Of a DNA stretch of 64,000 nucleotides, positions 33,451 to 42,505 are shown one piece after another; position 1 is the first letter of the stretch, and each line of letters begins with the position of its first letter. The stretch comes from Planctomycetota bacterium (GTDB taxonomy: Bacteria; Planctomycetota; JAJSAM01). The notes beneath the pieces were generated by a model that had not been told where the DNA came from, did not search any database, and worked only from the letters and a program-made list of their open reading frames with translations. The stretch lies in the NCBI GenBank assembly GCA_024274785.1, contig JAJSAM010000027.1, forward strand, positions 1-64,000, written 5' to 3'. The translations under genes were made by a program, and so were the position numbers.

Positions 33451-34809
33451 ATGCCCAGAAAAGCACTGAAGATGCCGGCGGCCCTCCTGGCCCGAACCCT
33501 CCTGAAGCTCAGCAAGGGCGGCAGCCAGACCGCGCTGCTGGCCATGCTCCGCGCCACCCGCGCCCTGATCGACGACGAGGGATATCGCAAGGGTATCGCT
33601 TTCGTCGAGCAACGCGTCCGCGAGAAACACGGTGCGGCGGGTGCGGTCAGACGGATTGCGACCGAACTGAACCCCGGGGCTCGCCGGGCCATCGTCGACA
33701 ACTTCCTGGTCGGCCAGGTTTTCAACGGTTATCAGCGTCGCTACGCATTCTGGGAGGAGCACGGGTTCAACGCCCCGGCGGCACTCGTAATCTCCCCGAC
33801 CATGCGCTGCAACCTGGACTGCACCGGTTGCTACTCCGGCCGGATTCAACGTCCGGCGGACCTGCCCATCGAGGAGATCGAGCGGCTGGTGACCGAGGCG
33901 GAGGGCATGGGCACGAACCTCATTGTCTTCACCGGCGGTGAGCCCCTGACCCGGCCGGACATCTTCGACGTGTGCGAGCGGCACCCCGGCATGGGCTTCC
34001 AGGTCTACACCAACGGAACCCTCGTCACCGAACACCTGGCGGATCGGCTGAAGGGACTCACCAACGTCGCCCTCGCGATCAGCGTCGAGGGGAACGAGCA
34101 GGAGACGGACGGTCGGCGCGGCGCCGGGACCTACCAGAAGATCCTGACCGCGATGGCGCGGCTCAAGGAGCGAGGGGTGCTCTTCGCCTTTTCCGCCACG
34201 GCCGTTCCGGCGAACCTCGATCACCTGACCTCCGATGCCTTCGCCGAGGAGATGGTCGAGCGGGGCTGCATCTTCGGCTGGTACTTCCAGTACATGCCGG
34301 TGGGCGCCGATCCGGATCCGGCGCGGATGCTTTCGCCGGAAGAACGCTCCCGATTGCGTGAAGGCGTGATCCGCCTGCGGACGAAGCACCCCATCCTGCT
34401 CGTCGATTTCTGGAACGACGGCGAGCTGCTGCTCGGCTGCATGTCCGGCGGCCGGCGTTACCTCCACGTCAACGCCACCGGCGATGTGGAGCCCTGCGTC
34501 TTCGCCCAGTTCTCGGTGGACAACATCGAGGGGAAGTCCATCCTCGATATCCTGAAGACCCCGTTCATGTCCGCCATCCGGGACCGGTTGCCCCTCTCCG
34601 AAAACCACCTCCGGCCCTGCATGATCATCGACCACCCGGATGTGCTGCGGGAACTCGTCGAGACCCACGGCGCAAAGCCCACCCGTCCCGGAGCGGAGTC
34701 CATCGTGACGAGCTTCGCCGACCAGCTCGATGCCTACGCCGAGGAGTACGGTGAGATCGCCGACCGCAAGTGGAAGCGCACGGAATCGGGTGTCTGCTCG
34801 TTCCGGTAG
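33451..34809 (+). CDS. Radical SAM/SPASM-type enzyme
   Basis: The 452-residue protein carries a helical N-terminal extension of about 100 residues, then a radical SAM core: ISPTMRCNLDCTGCYSGRIQ (CxxxCxxC), LIVFTGGEPLTRPDIFDVCE and FQVYTNGTLVTEHLADRL. A C-terminal cysteine region (LLGCMSGGRRYLHVNATGDV, EPCVFAQF) resembles a shortened SPASM domain for auxiliary clusters. Family members modify peptides or lipids; no precursor peptide is seen here. ATG 33451 is preferred to GTG 33445. TAGACT (33439-33444) lies just before it, possibly an internal promoter. It overlaps the next gene by 20 nt. Confidence 0.85.
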   Translation: MPRKALKMPAALLARTLLKLSKGGSQTALLAMLRATRALIDDEGYRKGIAFVEQRVREKHGAAGAVRRIATELNPGARRAIVDNFLVGQVFNGYQRRYAFWEEHGFNAPAALVISPTMRCNLDCTGCYSGRIQRPADLPIEEIERLVTEAEGMGTNLIVFTGGEPLTRPDIFDVCERHPGMGFQVYTNGTLVTEHLADRLKGLTNVALAISVEGNEQETDGRRGAGTYQKILTAMARLKERGVLFAFSATAVPANLDHLTSDAFAEEMVERGCIFGWYFQYMPVGADPDPARMLSPEERSRLREGVIRLRTKHPILLVDFWNDGELLLGCMSGGRRYLHVNATGDVEPCVFAQFSVDNIEGKSILDILKTPFMSAIRDRLPLSENHLRPCMIIDHPDVLRELVETHGAKPTRPGAESIVTSFADQLDAYAEEYGEIADRKWKRTESGVCSFR

Positions 34810-35491
34810 ATCGATTGCGGTCGTGCCGGCGCTCAACGAGTCCGCTCGAGTCGGTTGGGTGGTCCGCGGCGCTCTCGAGCACGTGGAGGAGGTCGTCGTC
34901 ATCGATGACGGGTCGACGGACAACACGGCCGAGGAGGCTCGGAAGGCCGGCGCCTTCGTCATCCGCCACCCCAAAAACCGCGGCAAGACGAAAGCACTCC
35001 AGACCGGCTTCGACTATGCCCTCGAGCGGGACTACGACCTGGTCTTCACCCTCGACGGAGACGCCCAGCACCGGCCTGGGGAGATCCCCCGTCTTCTCCA
35101 TGCGCTCGAGTCCCACGATGCGGACGTCGTCTCCGGGGACCGCATGACCGGAGAGCGGAACATGCCGGGCAGCCGGCGCTTCGTGAACCGGCTCTCCTCC
35201 CAGGTCGCCAGTTGGATCACCAGCCGGAACATCCTGGATTGTCACTGCGGATTCAGGGTCGTTCGCGCTCCGGTGCTCGAGAAGGTCCGCTTGCGGCAGC
35301 CCCGCTTCGGAGGTGACGCCGAACTCGTGATGTGGACCTGCATTCGCGGCTTCAAGCTGGGCCACGCCCGGATCACCAGCGTCTACGGCAGCGAAGAGAG
35401 CGGCATCCGTCCCATTCTCGATACCCTGAACATCCTGCTGCTGGCCCTCCGCGCCTTCCTCGCGCGCCTCTACTGGGATTTCCGCTCTTGA
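34790..35491 (+). CDS. Family 2 glycosyltransferase
   Basis: The 233-residue protein is a compact GT2 (GT-A fold) of the DPM/DPG-synthase type: IAVVPALNESARVGWVVRG, VVVIDDGSTDNTAEEA, KNRGKTKALQTGFDYAL, FTLDGDAQHRPGEIP (DxD metal site) and GFRVVRAPVLEKV. It lacks C-terminal membrane helices. It probably transfers a sugar from a nucleotide donor to a lipid carrier or to the cluster product. GTG 34790 starts inside the previous gene (20-nt overlap), and its stop overlaps the next start (TTGA). Confidence 0.88.
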   Translation: MSARSGRSIAVVPALNESARVGWVVRGALEHVEEVVVIDDGSTDNTAEEARKAGAFVIRHPKNRGKTKALQTGFDYALERDYDLVFTLDGDAQHRPGEIPRLLHALESHDADVVSGDRMTGERNMPGSRRFVNRLSSQVASWITSRNILDCHCGFRVVRAPVLEKVRLRQPRFGGDAELVMWTCIRGFKLGHARITSVYGSEESGIRPILDTLNILLLALRAFLARLYWDFRS

Positions 35492-36879
35492 GCGCCGGCG
35501 CCGGGATCCGGGTGCTCCTGATCTCTCCCAACCGGGAGCGGTCGCCGGACATCGTCCCCCCCCTGGCCTTCGCCCATCTCGCCCCGGTACTGAAGGCGGC
35601 GGGCATCGAGGTTTCGACCCTCGACCTGCAGCTCGTTCCGGACGGAGAGGAGGCCCTCCGGCGGATACTCGACGAACTTGCGCCGGCGGTCGTCGGGCTC
35701 TCCATCCGCAATCTCGACAACTGCGCGTGGCCAGATTCCGTGAGCTTCCTTCCGGATCTGGCCGGCCTGGTGGGGGTCCTCGAATCCCGCGAAGTGCCGG
35801 TGATCGTGGGTGGCGCCGGCGTTGGCATCATGCCGGAAGAGGTGCTGTCCCTGCTCGGTCTGGACGTGGCCGTCAGCGGCGAGGCGGAACACGTGATCGT
35901 GCCGCTGATCCTGGCTCTGGCGGCCGGGGATCCGGTTCCGGAGCTGCCCGGCGTCGTCTTTCGCGAGAACGGCGGGTTCCGTACCATCCCTCCCGCACCG
36001 ATCCGCGACCTGGGGGCGCTCCCCCCGCCGGACTACTCCGTCCTCGACCCCGGGGCATACGAGTCCATCGGCGGTGTCGTCGGCATCCAGACCCGCCGGG
36101 GCTGCCCCTTTCACTGCAGCTACTGCGTCTACCCGTCGATCGAGGGCAACCGCATCCGGCTGCGCCCGCCCGGGCGGGTGGCGGACGACCTCCGGCGGCT
36201 CTTTGATGAGTACGGCATCGATCGCTTCTTCCTCGCTGACAGCGTTTTCAACGAGCCGGAAGAGCACGCCATCGCCGTGGCGCGGGCCATCTCGGATCTC
36301 GACCTTCCCCTTGGATACGGCTGCTACCTGACTCCCCGCAAGCTGTCGCCGGAACTCGCAGACACGCTGCTTCTGTCCGGCTGCGAAGGGGGGGAGTTCG
36401 GATCGGACTCCTTTTCGGATCCGGTGCTGGCCGGCCTAGGCAAGCCCTTTCGGCGCCGGGACATCGAGGAGACGATCGCGGTCTGCCGGGCGGCCGGCCT
36501 GCCGCAGGTCCACCACCTGATCTTCGGCGGTCCGGGAGAGACCCCGGAAACCGTGCGGGAGACCCTCGACGCCGCGGAGGAGTGGGCGCCCGACGCTCTG
36601 GTCGCCATGGCGGGCGTGCGGATCTACCCTCACACCTCCCTGGCTGCGGCGCTCGCCGCTTCGGGCGTCGAGCTTCCCGACCTCGTGATGCCGTATCAGT
36701 ACGTCTCCCCGGAGGTGGTGGACGTGATCGAGGAGACGCTGCTTGCCCACGCGCGGGAACACGCCGGGTGGATCCTCCCGGGGAGTGGGCATAACTGCAA
36801 CGTGGAGCTTTTCGACCGCATCCGGGAAACCGGATACCGTGGGCCGGCCTGGGCACTTCTGAGGAGGATGCGGATCTGA
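35488..36879 (+). CDS. B12-binding radical SAM enzyme (second in cluster)
   Basis: The 463-residue enzyme has a cobalamin-binding N-terminal domain (IRVLLISPNRERSPDIVPPL, VPVIVGGAGVGIMPEEVLSL) and a radical SAM core with CPFHCSYC in QTRRGCPFHCSYCVYPSIEG. IFGGPGETPETVRETLDAAE is the typical downstream segment. It differs clearly from the one at 32091, so it is not a recent duplicate. TTG 35488 overlaps the glycosyltransferase stop (TTGA). The following acyltransferase begins inside its last codons. Confidence 0.88.
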   Translation: MSAGAGIRVLLISPNRERSPDIVPPLAFAHLAPVLKAAGIEVSTLDLQLVPDGEEALRRILDELAPAVVGLSIRNLDNCAWPDSVSFLPDLAGLVGVLESREVPVIVGGAGVGIMPEEVLSLLGLDVAVSGEAEHVIVPLILALAAGDPVPELPGVVFRENGGFRTIPPAPIRDLGALPPPDYSVLDPGAYESIGGVVGIQTRRGCPFHCSYCVYPSIEGNRIRLRPPGRVADDLRRLFDEYGIDRFFLADSVFNEPEEHAIAVARAISDLDLPLGYGCYLTPRKLSPELADTLLLSGCEGGEFGSDSFSDPVLAGLGKPFRRRDIEETIAVCRAAGLPQVHHLIFGGPGETPETVRETLDAAEEWAPDALVAMAGVRIYPHTSLAAALAASGVELPDLVMPYQYVSPEVVDVIEETLLAHAREHAGWILPGSGHNCNVELFDRIRETGYRGPAWALLRRMRI

Positions 36880-37793
36880 CCACTGCGCTCTGTTTTCCGG
36901 GACTGGTCGACGAGAAGATCCTGATCCCGCCGGATCAGGTGTTCTCCGCCGATGTGCTCGACGCCGTGCAACCCGTGATCGAGGCTGCGTTCGGCGGGGA
37001 CGGAATGGCCTCCTGGCAGGCCAGCCTCTCGAGTTCCGCCTTCGATGACCCCGCGCAGCACGCCGCGGTGTTCATCTACGGTCTGGCCGCGCACCACGCC
37101 TATCTCACGGAGCGCCCGGGCCTTCCGGCGGTGACCGGCCACAGCCTTGGAATCTATGCAGCGGCGGTGGCCGCCGGAGTGCTCTCGGCCGGGAGCGCGG
37201 TTCGGCTCATCCTCTCCGCCGGGGCGGGGATCGAACGGGCGCAGCGCGACAGAGCGATGAGGCTCCTGGTCGTTACCGGTCTCACCGAGCCTCGGCTTCA
37301 CGCGATGCTCGACCATGGCGACCGGCGTGAAGAAGTCAGGATCACCCACTATCACTCGAGCGTGCAGCACCTCCTCTCCGGACGCGAACCGACCTTGCGG
37401 GCCCTGGCGTCCCTCTGCATTGAGCGGGGAGCCCTCAGCGCCACGTTGCTGCCGTTCCCCGGCGCGGTTCATCGCGCGGATCTCGCGGACTTCGCCGGTG
37501 CATTCCTCGAACTCGTTGACGAAACGGAGTTCAGGGATCCCTCGACCTGTTTCTATTCGCCGGTCAGCGGGGCACTCGTGAAAACCGCCGGCGAGGCCCG
37601 GACCACGATCCGCGATCAGCTCATCCGGCCGGTGCGGTTCACCGAGACGATCCTGAACATGGCGGCTGCCGGGGCCGGCGAGTTCGTCGTGCTCGGTCCC
37701 TGTGCGCAGCTCATGGGCATCATCGGCTGGATTCACCGGGGGGCGCGCGTCATTCTCTATCCCGCCGGACCAGGGAAGGCAGGCCGAAGATGA
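36876..37793 (+). CDS. Acyltransferase (FabD/MCAT-like)
   Basis: The 305-residue protein is a malonyl-CoA:ACP-transacylase-like acyltransferase. It has the N-terminal FPG motif (TTALCFPGLVDEK), the nucleophile elbow VTGHSLGIYAAAVAAGVLSA (GHSLG), and C-terminal LPFPGAVHRADL with the catalytic His and LGPCAQLMG. It would load extender units onto the ACP two genes downstream. No ATG or GTG precedes the FPG motif in frame; CTG 36876, overlapping the previous stop (CTGA) and 8 nt after GAGGAGG, gives a complete N-terminus. GTG 36939 would cut off the FPG motif. Confidence 0.82.
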   Translation: MTTALCFPGLVDEKILIPPDQVFSADVLDAVQPVIEAAFGGDGMASWQASLSSSAFDDPAQHAAVFIYGLAAHHAYLTERPGLPAVTGHSLGIYAAAVAAGVLSAGSAVRLILSAGAGIERAQRDRAMRLLVVTGLTEPRLHAMLDHGDRREEVRITHYHSSVQHLLSGREPTLRALASLCIERGALSATLLPFPGAVHRADLADFAGAFLELVDETEFRDPSTCFYSPVSGALVKTAGEARTTIRDQLIRPVRFTETILNMAAAGAGEFVVLGPCAQLMGIIGWIHRGARVILYPAGPGKAGRR

Positions 37794-38527
37794 TTCACGA
37801 AGGAAGGGTGGCCGTGATCACCGGCGCTTCGCGGGGGCTCGGGCGGGCGATGGCTCTGCGGCTGGCGGCGGAGGGCGCCCGGCTCGTGCTGAACTGCCGG
37901 GAGTCGTCCGTCCGGGCCGAGGAGGTCCGGGCGGAGATTGTTGCCGGCGGCGGCGAGGCCATCGTCCGCCGGGCGGATGTGCGCGACCGGGAGGAGGTCG
38001 AGGGCCTGTTTGCCGCCGCCCTCGAGTCCTTCGGCGGCGTCGACTACCTGGTGAACAACGCCGGCGTCATTCGGGATGGATTCCTGATGCTCGTGAGCGA
38101 CGACGACCTCGATCTGGTGCTCGAAACGAATCTGCGCGCGGCTCTTCTCTGCGCACGGGAGGCCCTCCGCCACATGATCGCCGGGCGCTCCGGATCCATC
38201 CTGAACGTCAGCTCCACGAGCGGCCTGCTCGGCGTGGCCGGACAGACGACCTACTCGGCCGCCAAGGCGGGGCTCATCGGTCTCACCCGGTCGCTCGCCC
38301 GGGAGGTCGGAAAACTCGGCATCCGGGTCAACGCGATCGCTCCGGGATGGATCGAAACCGAGATGACGGAAGGCTTGCCTGAATCCGTTCGGGAGGATGT
38401 GATAGCCCGCACGGCGTTGTGTCGTCCGGGACGACCGGAGGAAGTGGCGGCGTTGGCGTCTTTTCTCCTCTCCGACCAGGCGTCGTATGTGACGGGCGTG
38501 GTTGTGCCGGTGGATGGCGGGATCTAG
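37790..38527 (+). CDS. fabG: 3-oxoacyl-ACP reductase (FabG-like SDR)
   Basis: The 245-residue short-chain dehydrogenase has the Rossmann motif AVITGASRGLGRAMALRLAA, the NNAG motif (YLVNNAGVIRDGFLM), catalytic Ser in NVSSTSG and YSAAKAGLIGLTRSLAREVG (YxxxK), and VNAIAPGWIETEMTE. It reduces beta-ketoacyl-ACP with NADPH. ATG 37790 overlaps the acyltransferase stop (ATGA). Its place between acyltransferase and ACP marks it as the cluster ketoreductase rather than the housekeeping FabG. Confidence 0.92.
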   Translation: MIHEGRVAVITGASRGLGRAMALRLAAEGARLVLNCRESSVRAEEVRAEIVAGGGEAIVRRADVRDREEVEGLFAAALESFGGVDYLVNNAGVIRDGFLMLVSDDDLDLVLETNLRAALLCAREALRHMIAGRSGSILNVSSTSGLLGVAGQTTYSAAKAGLIGLTRSLAREVGKLGIRVNAIAPGWIETEMTEGLPESVREDVIARTALCRPGRPEEVAALASFLLSDQASYVTGVVVPVDGGI

Positions 38528-38536
38528 GAGATTTCT

Positions 38537-38845
38537 GTGGACGATCACCAGAAGATGCTCGACGAGACGAAGCAGTTCCTGATCGATGCCTTGAAGGTTC
38601 CGGACATGGAGCCGGCGGATCTCTCGAATGATGAACCGCTGTTCGGCGAAGGTCTGGGGCTCGACTCCATCGACGCGTTGACACTCGTGGTGGCGATCGA
38701 CAAGAAGTACGGAGTCCGGGTGCCCGACGCGGCGGTCAGCCGCCAGCACTTCGAGAGCGTGGAGACCCTGGCAGCCTTCCTCGAGTCGATGCGATATACG
38801 GACCGGCAGCAGGATCAGCAAGAGGACCGGGGAGAGTCTGCTTGA
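38537..38845 (+). CDS. Acyl carrier protein
   Basis: The 102-residue protein has the carrier motif GLGLDSIDALTLVV with Ser44 as the 4'-phosphopantetheine site, an acidic N-terminal helix and a Gln/Asp-rich tail. GTG 38537 follows TCTAGGAGATTTCT. It sits between the ketoreductase and ketosynthase genes and overlaps the latter by 4 nt. It is the only ACP found in the window, so all cluster chain building would use it unless others lie elsewhere. Confidence 0.92.
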   Translation: MDDHQKMLDETKQFLIDALKVPDMEPADLSNDEPLFGEGLGLDSIDALTLVVAIDKKYGVRVPDAAVSRQHFESVETLAAFLESMRYTDRQQDQQEDRGESA

Positions 38846-40056
38846 AGCGAGTGGTCGTGACCGGTCTGGGCCTCGTCACCCCTCTCGGCGTGGATCGTGA
38901 CCAGTCGTTTTCGGGGCTGCTTGCGGGGGAGGACGGCCATCGCCGGGTGACGTTGTTCTCCACGGCGGGGTACACCACCGACCGCGGTGGAGAGATCGCG
39001 GTGGTCCCCGAGCCCGGCCTGCCCCGAAAGCACCTCCGCCGGATGACCCGGGCGGATCGCCTCGGCCTCGTTTCCGCGGAGCAGGCCGTGGCCCAGTCCG
39101 GTATCTCCGATGCGGGCCTCGCCCCTCACCGCGTCGCGGTCGTGATGGGCGCCGGGGCCGCCGGCCTGCACGAGGCCTACGAATTCTTCAAGGCGCGCGA
39201 GCAGGGAGGCCGGAGCGTGCTCCGCCACCACTTCGGTGAGATCCAGAGTTCCACCTCGCGGTGGGTCGCCTTCCGGTTCGGCTTCGAGGGACCCCGCGCC
39301 TGCCCTTCCACGGCCTGCTCCTCTTCGCTCACCGCCATCGGCCTGGGAATGCGGTGGATCCGGTCCGGCGAGGTCGAGGCGGCGGTAGTCGGCGGCGCCG
39401 AGAGCCTCTCCCGGCTGACCTTCTCCGGGTTCAATGCGGTGAGTGCCCTCGGGCCGGAGCCCTGCTCGCCATTTGCGCGTCATCGCCGCGGCATGTCCCT
39501 CGGGGAAGGCGGGGCGGCGCTCGTCCTCGAGGGGCGGGAGCATGCCCTCGCCCGCGGCGCGCCCGTTCTCGCGGAGATCCTCTCCTTCGCCACCTCGGCG
39601 GACGCTCACCACATGACCGCGCCCCATCCGGAGGGCCGGGGGGCCGCACAGGTCATGCGAAACTGCCTGGACCAGGCCGGCCTTTCGCCCGGGCAGATCG
39701 GGCTGGTGGGGGCCCACGGCACGGCGACACCGGCCAACGACAAGGCGGAGTGCGCGGCGCTCCGCGAGGTCTTCGGAGAAGCTGCGACGGGCCTTCCGGT
39801 GGTTTCCCACAAGTCCGGTGTGGGGCACTGCCTCGGTGCGGCCGGCGCCGTGGAGACCGCCTTCGCGGTGATGGCGCTCGGCGCGGACACGATCCCTCCG
39901 AACCTGCGGATCAGCGATGTGGATCCGGAATGCGCCCCCTTCGATTTTCCCGCTGCCGCTCGACCGGATGCGGGTCTCGAGTATGTATTGAAGGAGTCCT
40001 TCGGATTCGGCGGGAGCAACGCCGCGCTGATCCTCGGCCGGGGGGATCGATCGTGA
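38842..40056 (+). CDS. Beta-ketoacyl-ACP synthase, catalytically complete (cluster KS 1)
   Basis: The 404-residue FabF-like thiolase-fold enzyme has the full Cys-His-His triad: C159 in CPSTACSSSLTAIG, H292 in VGAHGTATPANDKAE and H329 in KSGVGHCLGAAGAVE. It extends ACP-bound chains by decarboxylative condensation. It is followed, with GTGA overlap, by a homologue lacking the nucleophile, so the two probably form a KS-chain-length-factor heterodimer as in type II polyketide and aryl-polyene systems. TTG 38842 is the start, overlapping the ACP gene. Confidence 0.93.
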   Translation: MKRVVVTGLGLVTPLGVDRDQSFSGLLAGEDGHRRVTLFSTAGYTTDRGGEIAVVPEPGLPRKHLRRMTRADRLGLVSAEQAVAQSGISDAGLAPHRVAVVMGAGAAGLHEAYEFFKAREQGGRSVLRHHFGEIQSSTSRWVAFRFGFEGPRACPSTACSSSLTAIGLGMRWIRSGEVEAAVVGGAESLSRLTFSGFNAVSALGPEPCSPFARHRRGMSLGEGGAALVLEGREHALARGAPVLAEILSFATSADAHHMTAPHPEGRGAAQVMRNCLDQAGLSPGQIGLVGAHGTATPANDKAECAALREVFGEAATGLPVVSHKSGVGHCLGAAGAVETAFAVMALGADTIPPNLRISDVDPECAPFDFPAAARPDAGLEYVLKESFGFGGSNAALILGRGDRS

Positions 40057-41267
40057 GCGTCGACCGCGTGGTGGTCACCGGGCTCGGCTGCGCCTGCGCT
40101 TCGGGCACCGGGATCGAGGAGCTCCGGGGAAGCCTGGCCACCGGTCACTCCGGTGTCGTCATCGAGGGCGAGGATCGCGCCGCCTGGAAGCTCGGCCCTG
40201 AACCGGTGACGTTCGGCAAGGGCGTATCGAAAATGGCGCTGCGGCGGCTCGACAAGACGATGCGCATGGCATTGCACGCCGCGCGACAGGCGGTACTCCA
40301 GGCCGGGCTCGATACCTCGGAAGAGAGGCACCGTTTCGGTCTCGTGGTGGGGACCGGTTTCGCGGGATCCGGGACGTCCCTCGAGTACATGCGCACCGAC
40401 TGGAAGGACGGCCCGTCCCTCGCGAACCCTTCGCTTTTCCCCAACACCGTGCCGAACGGTCCCGCCGGCCAGCTCACGATCCAATTGAAGCTCCGTGGGC
40501 CTCTCACCAACTTCTTCGATGCCGGGGTCGCGGGGGAGAACGCCGTCGCCTACGCCCGCTCTGAGATCGTCGCCGGCAACGCCGACGCGATGGTGGTCTG
40601 CGGGGTGGACGAGCGCTCCGAGCCGGTGGTGGCTCTCGAGAGCGTCTACGCCCGCGCGGCCGGGGAGCGCCATCCCGATGGGTTGCTCCGGCCGTTCGGC
40701 AACGCCCGTTCCGGCGCGACTTTCGGGGAGGCGGCCGGCGTCCTGGTCCTCGAGTCGGAGGCGCATGCGAGGGCGCGGGGCGCCACCGTGCTCGCGGAGT
40801 GCGGGCCGGTGGCCCGGCGGGCGGAGGCCACGCCCCCGGGGACGCGTTCCGACCATCCCGGGATGCTCGCGGCCGTGGCCGCGGCAGCGCTTCTGGAGCG
40901 GGGATGGGAACCCGCTGACCTCGGTTTCGTCAGCGCTGCCGCCTGTGGCTCTCCGGAGTTCGACCGGATGGAAGCCGCCGCCCTCCGGGCCATACTGGCG
41001 GGAACTGCGACCATGGTGCCGGTAGTGGCCCTGAAGGGATACTGCGGCGAGCTCTCCTCCTCGGGCGTACTGCGTGCGGTGATGGCGGTCCTCAGCCTCG
41101 AGGAGGGCTTCGTGCCTCCGTCGGCGCGGGTCGGGGTCGTGGATGCGGAGCTCGGATTGTCCGTGACCGCCGGTGACGCGCCCCGGCCGCTCGCGCGAGG
41201 CCGGATCCTGCAACTCGGAGCGGGTGCGGGCGGTGGCTTGACCGCCCTGACGCTCTCCCGCCCGTGA
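40053..41267 (+). CDS. Ketosynthase-like chain-length factor, nucleophile lost (cluster CLF 1)
   Basis: This 404-residue protein has the ketosynthase fold (VDRVVVTGLGCACASGTGIE, LRGPLTNFFDAGVAGENAVA, SGATFGEAAGVLVLES) but no active-site Cys: the STACSSS position reads DAGVAGE. Both catalytic His are also absent (KGYCGELSSSGV replaces KxxxGHxxGAAG). Such partners, called KS-beta or CLF, dimerise with a true KS and set chain length. GTG 40053 overlaps the KS stop. Confidence 0.88.
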   Translation: MSVDRVVVTGLGCACASGTGIEELRGSLATGHSGVVIEGEDRAAWKLGPEPVTFGKGVSKMALRRLDKTMRMALHAARQAVLQAGLDTSEERHRFGLVVGTGFAGSGTSLEYMRTDWKDGPSLANPSLFPNTVPNGPAGQLTIQLKLRGPLTNFFDAGVAGENAVAYARSEIVAGNADAMVVCGVDERSEPVVALESVYARAAGERHPDGLLRPFGNARSGATFGEAAGVLVLESEAHARARGATVLAECGPVARRAEATPPGTRSDHPGMLAAVAAAALLERGWEPADLGFVSAAACGSPEFDRMEAAALRAILAGTATMVPVVALKGYCGELSSSGVLRAVMAVLSLEEGFVPPSARVGVVDAELGLSVTAGDAPRPLARGRILQLGAGAGGGLTALTLSRP

Positions 41268-42505
41268 TGGGGCGTCTGCTGCCGGTCCTCGTCCGCACCA
41301 ACGGGACCCTGATCCTCGTCTACACCGCCGCCGGTCTCATGAGCTGGGGATACATCAAGCTCGTGGCGGTGAACCAGAGCGTCACCGAATTCGGACGGTT
41401 CGCCGCAGTGTCGTTCCTCGGGCTGATCCTGGCCGCCCCGCTCGCCACGCTGCAAAGCGGTGTCGCCCGCCAGGTGTCCGCTTTGCGGGCAAAGGGGCGC
41501 GAGGCCGAGGTCCCGGCCTACCTGAAGACCCTGCTGTTCCGCTCGGCCCTGCCGATACTCATCGGGGTGGCGGTCCTGACTCTGCTGGCCGGCCCGTTGT
41601 CGGAGGCTATCCATCTGGACGGCGCCGCGGCGATCCGGATTCTCCTTCTGACCATCGTGCTCTTCTTCCCGTTTCACCTGGTGCTCGGGGGACTGGCCGG
41701 ACGGGAGCGGCTGATTGCCTATTCCGTCGTGCTCCTCCTGGACGCCTCGATCCGGCTCGGCTACGGGCTTCTGCATCCCGAAGCCATCGCCACCACCGCC
41801 GGAGCACTCTCGGTCTACCTCGGCTCGCTCGGCGTTGCCGTTACCGTCGGGGCCCTGATCTCGCGTGCTGATTTCCTCAAGCCCGGCCGGGTACCGCTGG
41901 CGGGACTGCACCCGATCGTGCCGGTCTTCCTTCTCGGCACCACGCTGCTCTACCTGCTCGCCTTTCAGGATGCCTACCTGGTGCGACTCGTTCTGGACCC
42001 CGTCCCGGCCGCGCGCTACGGAGCGGCCGCCACCGTGGGGCGCCTGGTGCACCTGCTTCCGATGCCGATGATCCCCGCGCTGGTGCCACTCGTCACCCGG
42101 CTGTCCACCGAGGGAAAGTCCTCGCGGCGGGTGCTCGTGTTTCATCTCGTCATGGTGCTGACTCCCGGCGCCACCGCGGTCATGTTCGGCTTCCTGCGTC
42201 CCGATCTCGTCGGCGCGCTGGTCCTCGATCCCGAGGGGCACCGCGATCTCGGTGCGCTCGTTCCCCTGGCCCTGCTGACGGCGACCTTCCACGCGGTGAC
42301 TCTGATCAGTTTGAGCTATCTCCTGGCGTTGCGCCGCAGCCGGGTACTGTTCGTGCTCGGCGCCGCGGTTCCCCTCGGTGCTGTGCTGATCCTGCTGCCG
42401 CCTTCCGAACCGGTCGTGATCTTCGCGCGCATGGCCGTTCTCGCGGGAGCGGTTGCCTCGCTGGTGCTGTTCTTCGCCTTTTCGAAGAGCGGAGGGGAAG
42501 CATGA
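41267..42505 (+). CDS. Lipid-linked glycan flippase-like membrane protein (MOP superfamily)
   Basis: The 412-residue protein has about 12 hydrophobic helices and resembles Wzx/MurJ-like polysaccharide flippases: LILVYTAAGLMSWGYIKLVA, FAAVSFLGLILAAPLATLQS, PMPMIPALVPLVTRLSTEG. It would move a lipid-linked sugar or glycolipid across the inner membrane. ATG 41267 overlaps the previous stop (TGATG); GTG 41264 is possible. Its presence beside a GT2, a deacetylase and an ATP-grasp enzyme argues that the cluster product is, or is joined to, a glycolipid. Confidence 0.8.
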   Translation: MGRLLPVLVRTNGTLILVYTAAGLMSWGYIKLVAVNQSVTEFGRFAAVSFLGLILAAPLATLQSGVARQVSALRAKGREAEVPAYLKTLLFRSALPILIGVAVLTLLAGPLSEAIHLDGAAAIRILLLTIVLFFPFHLVLGGLAGRERLIAYSVVLLLDASIRLGYGLLHPEAIATTAGALSVYLGSLGVAVTVGALISRADFLKPGRVPLAGLHPIVPVFLLGTTLLYLLAFQDAYLVRLVLDPVPAARYGAAATVGRLVHLLPMPMIPALVPLVTRLSTEGKSSRRVLVFHLVMVLTPGATAVMFGFLRPDLVGALVLDPEGHRDLGALVPLALLTATFHAVTLISLSYLLALRRSRVLFVLGAAVPLGAVLILLPPSEPVVIFARMAVLAGAVASLVLFFAFSKSGGEA